Position numbers and translations under genes: made by a program. A DNA stretch of 14,150 nucleotides from Bacilli bacterium (GTDB lineage Bacteria > Bacillota_I > Bacilli_A > RF39 > UBA660). Within the stretch, counting starts at the first letter, position 1, and the number at the start of each line of letters is the position of its first letter. Shown piece after piece: positions 12,569 through 14,150 of this stretch. Below the pieces are notes generated by a model. The model was not told where the DNA came from. It did not search any database and saw only the letters and a program-made list of their open reading frames with translations. Location: assembly GCA_028684435.1 (NCBI GenBank), contig JAQUFX010000028.1:1-14150 (forward strand). Reading direction: 5' to 3'.

Positions 12569-14150
12569 ATGAAAATAAGCGATATAAATTATAATGAATT
12601 AAGTCCGATGATGAAACAATATGTTGATATTAAAAATAATTATCAAGATGAGTTTTTATTTTATCGGGTTGGAGATTTTTATGAATTATTTTTTGAAGAT
12701 GCCTTAAAAGTAGTAAGAGAATTAGATTTGACCTTAACAGGCAAAAATGGAGGTTTAAAAGAAAGAATACCAATGGCTGGTGTTCCACATCATGCAGTTA
12801 AAAATTATGTTGAAAAATTAGTATCAAAAGGATTTAAAGTTGCTATTTGCGATCAAGTAGAAAATCCTAAAAATACTAAAGGAATGGTTAAAAGAGAAGT
12901 AACAGAAGTAATAAGTAAAGGAACTATCGTTGATTTAGAATTCTTAAATAGTTTTGATTTTAATTATATTGGTAGTTTAATTGATTATAATTATGTTTAT
13001 TTATTAACTTATACAGATATTTCAACTGGCAATATATATGCTGAATTTTTAAATCATGAAAAAAATGCTCTTATTAACAGAGTTATTAATTTAAATTTAA
13101 AAGAGATAATTATTAAAAATAATTTTGAATTAGATATATTAAATATTTTAAAAAATAATTATAATATTAATATAACTATCATTGATAATATATATGAAGA
13201 AAATAATAAAATAGTAAATAATATAAAAAATTATCAAGTTAAAGAAGGAATTAAACATATACTTTATTATTTAATAACTATTCAATTAAAAGATATAAGT
13301 CATTTTAATGATGTAATTATTATTGAAAACAATGAGTATTTATTAATGGATATCCATACGGTTAGAAATTTAGAATTATTTGAAACTTTAAGATTAAAAG
13401 AAAGACAATATAGTTTAATATGGCTTTTAGATAAATGCAAAACTTCTATGGGATCAAGAACTTTAAAAGACTTTTTAATTAATCCTTTAAAAGATGAAAT
13501 AAAAATTAATAAACGACTAGATTATATAGAAAAATTTAATACTGAATTTATCTTAAAGAGTGAATTATTAGAGTTTTTATATGAAATTTATGATTTAGAA
13601 AGATTATGTGGCAAAGTTGTATGTGGCTCATTAAATGGTAGAGACCTATTACAAATAAAAAAATCTTTAAAAGTATTACCAGATATAATAAAGATTATCG
13701 ATAAATTAAACTTAGATATTAAGTTTAATGATCATCAAAAATTATATCAATTACTTGAAAAAGCTATTTATGAAGAACCTCCAGTTACTATTAAGGAAGG
13801 GTATTTAATTAAAGAAAATTATAATAATGAATTAGATGAACTTAAAAAAATTAGACGTGGTGGTAAAGATTATTTAACTACTTTAGAAAAAGAAGAAAGA
13901 GAAAAAACTGGTATATCTAATTTAAAAGTTGGTTTTAATAAAGTATTCGGATATTATATTGAAATAAGTAAAAGTAATATAAATAAAATAAAACCAGAAT
14001 ATGGTTGGGAAAGAAGACAAACCTTAACTACTGGCGAAAGATATATAACTCCTTCTTTAAAAGAAAAAGAAGCTTTAATATTAAATGCGGAAGAAAAAAT
14101 AATTAATTTAGAGTATGAATTATTTATGGAAATAAAAAATATTATTAAAC
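12569..14150 (+). CDS. mutS: DNA mismatch repair protein MutS, 5' part only (runs off the window)
   Basis: An open frame of 527 codons reaching the right edge with no stop. The N-terminal mismatch-binding domain holds F37-Y-E39 in GDFYELF, the Phe-x-Glu pair that contacts the mismatched base, and continues PMAGVPHHA and VAICDQVENP. A connector domain (about 130-250) and the helical core with TSMGSRTLKDFLINPL follow, then the clamp region including GYYIEISKSN and WERRQTLTTGERYITPSL near the edge. The ATPase domain with its Walker A lies beyond the window. MutS recognises mismatches and small loops and recruits MutL. It has its own promoter and a weak SD (TGGGGAAAC region, 12558-12565). The N-terminal motif identifies MutS1 rather than MutS2, which lacks this domain. 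Confidence 0.96.
   Translation, partial: MKISDINYNELSPMMKQYVDIKNNYQDEFLFYRVGDFYELFFEDALKVVRELDLTLTGKNGGLKERIPMAGVPHHAVKNYVEKLVSKGFKVAICDQVENPKNTKGMVKREVTEVISKGTIVDLEFLNSFDFNYIGSLIDYNYVYLLTYTDISTGNIYAEFLNHEKNALINRVINLNLKEIIIKNNFELDILNILKNNYNINITIIDNIYEENNKIVNNIKNYQVKEGIKHILYYLITIQLKDISHFNDVIIIENNEYLLMDIHTVRNLELFETLRLKERQYSLIWLLDKCKTSMGSRTLKDFLINPLKDEIKINKRLDYIEKFNTEFILKSELLEFLYEIYDLERLCGKVVCGSLNGRDLLQIKKSLKVLPDIIKIIDKLNLDIKFNDHQKLYQLLEKAIYEEPPVTIKEGYLIKENYNNELDELKKIRRGGKDYLTTLEKEEREKTGISNLKVGFNKVFGYYIEISKSNINKIKPEYGWERRQTLTTGERYITPSLKEKEALILNAEEKIINLEYELFMEIKNIIK

Overview
The window is very AT-rich, densely coded bacterial DNA. It looks like a low-GC, wall-building relative of the Bacilli, possibly one of the uncultured gut Mollicutes-like or Erysipelotrichia-like lineages (inference). 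The grounds are strong AT bias at synonymous positions, Bacillus-like Shine-Dalgarno (SD) sequences, a lysine-type EF-P loop, SEDS and PBP wall enzymes, and Bacillus gene neighbourhoods (nfo next to a YqfT-like gene, ylbJ next to ylbL). TGA acts as a stop in several genes and Trp is TGG, so the code is the standard bacterial one, not the Mycoplasma code.

Layout. 1-125: left edge, with the first 13 codons of a probable transposase on the minus strand and two copies of a degenerate direct repeat that may be an insertion-sequence end. 207-684: a single pilin-like gene with its own promoter and terminator. 732-2309: endonuclease IV (nfo), then a LiaF-like membrane protein. 2325-2573 (minus): small DUF2624/YqfT-like protein. 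2632-4809: class B penicillin-binding protein with no ribosome binding site, then a Cys-rich one-helix membrane protein. 4864-5619: rpmG and efp. 5666-6922: a compact three-gene set of membrane-anchored protein, MinD/CpaE-like ATPase and 46-residue membrane protein. 6942-7289 (minus): a two-helix membrane protein with full expression signals but apparently an AUA start codon. 7407-9195: a SEDS glycosyltransferase (FtsW/RodA) followed closely by a prepilin-like gene. 9169-10038 (minus): YlbJ-like membrane protein. 10086-12472: YlbL-like PDZ/Lon-type protease overlapping an unrecognised 454-residue protein. 12569 to the right edge: mutS, cut by the window before its ATPase domain.

Themes. Cell-wall synthesis (PBP plus SEDS polymerase, LiaF-like stress protein) is interleaved with scattered parts of a type IV pilus, competence or Tad-like surface apparatus: two prepilins, a TadE-like candidate and a CpaE-like ATPase. 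DNA repair (nfo, mutS) and translation (L33, EF-P) make up the rest. The least-understood parts are the 5666-6922 cassette, the AUA-start gene, the 64-residue Cys protein and the 454-residue protein. No rRNA, tRNA, CRISPR array or replication origin was seen.
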